Below are positions 62,027 through 64,000 of a stretch of DNA of 64,000 nt, piece after piece; position 1 is the first letter of the stretch, and the number at the start of each line of letters is the position of its first letter. A program made the position numbers and the translations under genes. The notes beneath the pieces were generated by a model that was not told the DNA's origin, searched no databases, and worked only from the letters and a program-made list of their open reading frames with translations. Source of the DNA: Roseibium sp. HPY-6 (GTDB taxonomy: Bacteria; Pseudomonadota; Alphaproteobacteria; Rhizobiales; Stappiaceae); assembly GCF_040530035.1 (NCBI RefSeq), contig NZ_JBEWCD010000003.1, forward strand, positions 648,501 to 712,500, in the 5' to 3' direction.

Positions 62027-63469
62027 ATGTCCTTTGTCGGAGACAGACTGGAAGATTTTTCGGTCAAAAGGCCCGATGACATTGCGATTGTTTCAGGTGC
62101 CGCCAGTTGGACCTGGCGGCGCTTTCTGGAAAAGGTGCGAGCAGCAGAAGCCTTCATTCGGGAAAGGACGCCCCGGGGTGGCAAGGTCGGTCTGTTCCTC
62201 GAGGACCAGGACGCCCTTCTGATTTGTTTTTTCGCCTGTGCCCGCACGGCACGAATTGCGATGGTTCTGGATCCGGGATGGCCGGACGCCCAAAAGAAAA
62301 GCGTTCGTGAAGCTGCCGGGCCGGACCTTGTCGTCGACAGTGCCGCCTTTGCACTCCTTTCCTCAGAACCTTATGCAACTGCGCTGAGTTCGGACCGCTC
62401 GGAAGCGCCACCGCGTGAGGATGATCCGTTCTATTGCGGCTTCACCTCGGGTTCGACCGGCGCTCCGAAGGGGTATCTCAGAAGCCATGGGTCCTGGCTG
62501 AAGAGCTTCGAAATCTCTGACAGAGAATTCGGTATTCGCGATACTGAGCGCATTGTGCTGGCTGGTCAACTGACCCACTCGCTTCATCTTTATGGCGCGG
62601 TATGCGGTCTTGCCGGTGGCCACGGCGTCGTCCTCGCACCGCGGTTCGATCCGCGCACACTCCTCTCCTCGCTGGCACGCGCAGAGACCGGGACCACGCT
62701 TTATGCAACGCCGACGCAGCTCCACTATCTTGCCGAAGCGGCGGAGCGTTCGGGCCCGGTCGAAGCGGTGCGCCATGTTCTTGCAAGTGGTGCAAAGTGG
62801 CAACACAAGGACCGGCAGCGGCTCACCGCCGTCTTCCCGAATGCGAGATTGTTCGAGTTCTACGGCGCTTCCGAAACGAGTTTCATCACCATTTCCGGAC
62901 CGGATGGAGATGTGGCCACCGGATCGGTTGGCCGGGCGCCGCCTGAAGTCGGCATTGCCATCGGCAATCCGGACAGTCCCGTGCCACCGGAGACTGCGGG
63001 TGCGATCTGGGTGAGGAGCCCCCTCCTGTTCACCGGCTATTTATGCGGCGATGATCCGTTGACCCGGTGGCAGAATGGCTGGCTGAGCTTCGGAGACGAG
63101 GGATACCTCGATCAAAACGGTTATCTGTTTCTGGTTGGACGGACAGGTCGGATGATCGTGACCTCGGGCCTGAACGTCTATCCGGAAGAAATTGAAGAGG
63201 TTCTGCTTGCACATCCCGCGGTTTCGCGCGCCGTCGTGACCGGCCTTGCCGATCCGGTCAGAGGACAGCGGCTGGAGGCCGCGGTCGAGATGCGTGAACC
63301 ACTGCCTGATCTTGAAGCGGCACTGTTGAGCCATTGCAGGCAGCATTTGGCGCCAGGTAAATGGCCGCGCCGGTTTCATCACTATGAAACTTTGCCGACT
63401 ACGCCGGGCGGCAAACCCGATATTCAGCGCGTTAAACGCGAACTTCTGGGCAAGGAGGCAGCGGAGTGA
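62027..63469 (+). CDS. AMP-forming acyl-CoA synthetase-like protein
   Basis: The 480-residue ANL-family protein has the AMP-binding P-loop FTSGSTGAPKGY (about residues 138-149), the A5 motif YGASETSF, the hinge region LSFGDEGYLDQNGYLFLVGRTGRMI and the C-terminal catalytic lysine region PTTPGGKPDIQRVKRE. It activates a carboxylic acid to an acyl-CoA. Because it is the next gene after bioY and before a thiolase, a role in making or salvaging a biotin precursor such as pimeloyl-CoA is possible but unproven. Confidence 0.8.
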   Translation: MSFVGDRLEDFSVKRPDDIAIVSGAASWTWRRFLEKVRAAEAFIRERTPRGGKVGLFLEDQDALLICFFACARTARIAMVLDPGWPDAQKKSVREAAGPDLVVDSAAFALLSSEPYATALSSDRSEAPPREDDPFYCGFTSGSTGAPKGYLRSHGSWLKSFEISDREFGIRDTERIVLAGQLTHSLHLYGAVCGLAGGHGVVLAPRFDPRTLLSSLARAETGTTLYATPTQLHYLAEAAERSGPVEAVRHVLASGAKWQHKDRQRLTAVFPNARLFEFYGASETSFITISGPDGDVATGSVGRAPPEVGIAIGNPDSPVPPETAGAIWVRSPLLFTGYLCGDDPLTRWQNGWLSFGDEGYLDQNGYLFLVGRTGRMIVTSGLNVYPEEIEEVLLAHPAVSRAVVTGLADPVRGQRLEAAVEMREPLPDLEAALLSHCRQHLAPGKWPRRFHHYETLPTTPGGKPDIQRVKRELLGKEAAE

Positions 63470-64000
63470 GCGCACCGGCATACATGATTGCCGCAAGAAG
63501 GACTCAGATTGCACCACGCAGCGGTGCGCTCGCCGCGCTGCAGGCGGACCAACTTGCAGCGCCTGTCGTTCGCACTCTTTTGCAGGATGCAGATATGCCG
63601 CCTGCGTCGGTTGATCAGGTCTTTCTCGGCAACGCGCTTTACGCGGGAGGAAATCCGGCGCGTCTGGCAGCCTTACGAGCGGGTTTGCCCCTTGGTGTTC
63701 CGGCCATGACGGTCGATACCCAATGCTGTTCAGGCCTCGATGCCATTATTCTGGCAGCTCGGTTGATCGAAGCCGGAGCGGCAGACTGCATTCTCGCCGG
63801 TGGGGCGGAAAGTTTCAGCCGCGCTCCGATCCGGCTAACGCGTCCGATGGACAAAAACGCTGAACCCGTCCCGTATGACAGACCACCCTTTGCTCCGCCA
63901 CCATTTGCCGATCCGGATCTGACGGACGCAGCTGCCCGTCTTGCAAGTCAGAATGGTGTCGGACGCGAGCGTCAGGCTGAATTCGCTGTTGCATCGCATG
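63466..64000 (+). CDS. Thiolase family protein, 3' truncated by the window
   Basis: The first 178 residues are visible. The N-terminal half of a thiolase is clear, with the active-site cysteine in TQCCSGLDAIILAARLI (near residue 87) and VFLGNALYAGGNPARLAAL before it. The enzyme makes or cleaves 3-oxoacyl-CoA. GTG at 63466 overlaps the ligase stop and has AAGGAGG upstream, so it is tightly coupled. The second catalytic Cys and His lie outside the window. Confidence 0.8.
   Translation, partial: MSAPAYMIAARRTQIAPRSGALAALQADQLAAPVVRTLLQDADMPPASVDQVFLGNALYAGGNPARLAALRAGLPLGVPAMTVDTQCCSGLDAIILAARLIEAGAADCILAGGAESFSRAPIRLTRPMDKNAEPVPYDRPPFAPPPFADPDLTDAAARLASQNGVGRERQAEFAVASH

Overview
The window looks like a chromosomal segment of a free-living, probably marine alphaproteobacterium of the Roseibium/Labrenzia (Stappiaceae) or a related rhizobial type. 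The reasons are the moderately high G+C, the many ABC and TRAP importers, the sigma-54 two-component control of dicarboxylate uptake, a CyaC-like redox adenylate cyclase, a VPLPA-CTERM protein and the BioMNY set. The lineage is an inference; there is no rRNA or other definitive marker here. I see no phage, insertion sequence, integrase, CRISPR array, tRNA or rRNA.

Layout. 1-2.4 kb: the tail of a Fis-type (AcoR-like) activator, then a SnoaL-FMO fusion gene behind a palindrome and a candidate sigma-54 promoter. 2.4-3.4 kb: a lower-G+C ADP-ribosylglycohydrolase. 3.5-5.8 kb: cysK, a HAD phosphatase and dut. 5.9-7.9 kb: a Cys-rich secreted protein, an OmpA-like protein and a DODA-type dioxygenase. 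7.9-13 kb: coaBC and the envelope/housekeeping cluster of an LpoA-like lipoprotein with rsmI, yraN and gshB. 13-15.1 kb: hpd with a divergent Lrp regulator, preceded by a gene-free stretch holding an orphan minus-strand terminator. 15.2-21.4 kb: a secreted protein, DUF533, two divergent atypical citrate synthases, an AEC transporter, a GNAT and a PEP-mutase-like lyase. 21.6-25.6 kb: DUF1203, a polytopic membrane protein, a GNAT and a GMC oxidoreductase. 25.6-28.2 kb: modABC for molybdate.

28.3-36.6 kb is the best-resolved regulatory region. It has a DctB/DctD-like pair, an ECF41 sigma factor with its carboxymuconolactone-decarboxylase partner behind a near-perfect ECF41 promoter, then dctPQM with a textbook sigma-54 promoter and two helically phased enhancer sites. 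36.7-41.5 kb: a PNPOx-family protein, an SCP2 protein, an IlvD/Edd sugar-acid dehydratase and a full-length but catalytically degenerate P1B-ATPase-like protein. 42.1-50.5 kb: a peptide-type ABC operon, an ArgE-like deacylase and a membrane cytochrome/ferredoxin/cyclase fusion. 50.7-58.4 kb: an ArsC-like protein, an M15 lipoprotein, a class III aminotransferase, small orphans, AraC and LysR regulators, a DUF1330 protein and a LysE exporter divergent from a MocR regulator. 59.9-64 kb: bioM-bioN-bioY run into an acyl-CoA ligase and a thiolase cut by the window edge.

The main themes are nutrient import (dicarboxylates, peptides, molybdate, biotin) under local dedicated regulators. The points most worth a second look are the pseudo-P-type ATPase, the HTH-citrate synthase pair, the biotin-uptake/ligase/thiolase operon, the dct/ECF41 promoter architecture and the orphan terminator near 13.0 kb.
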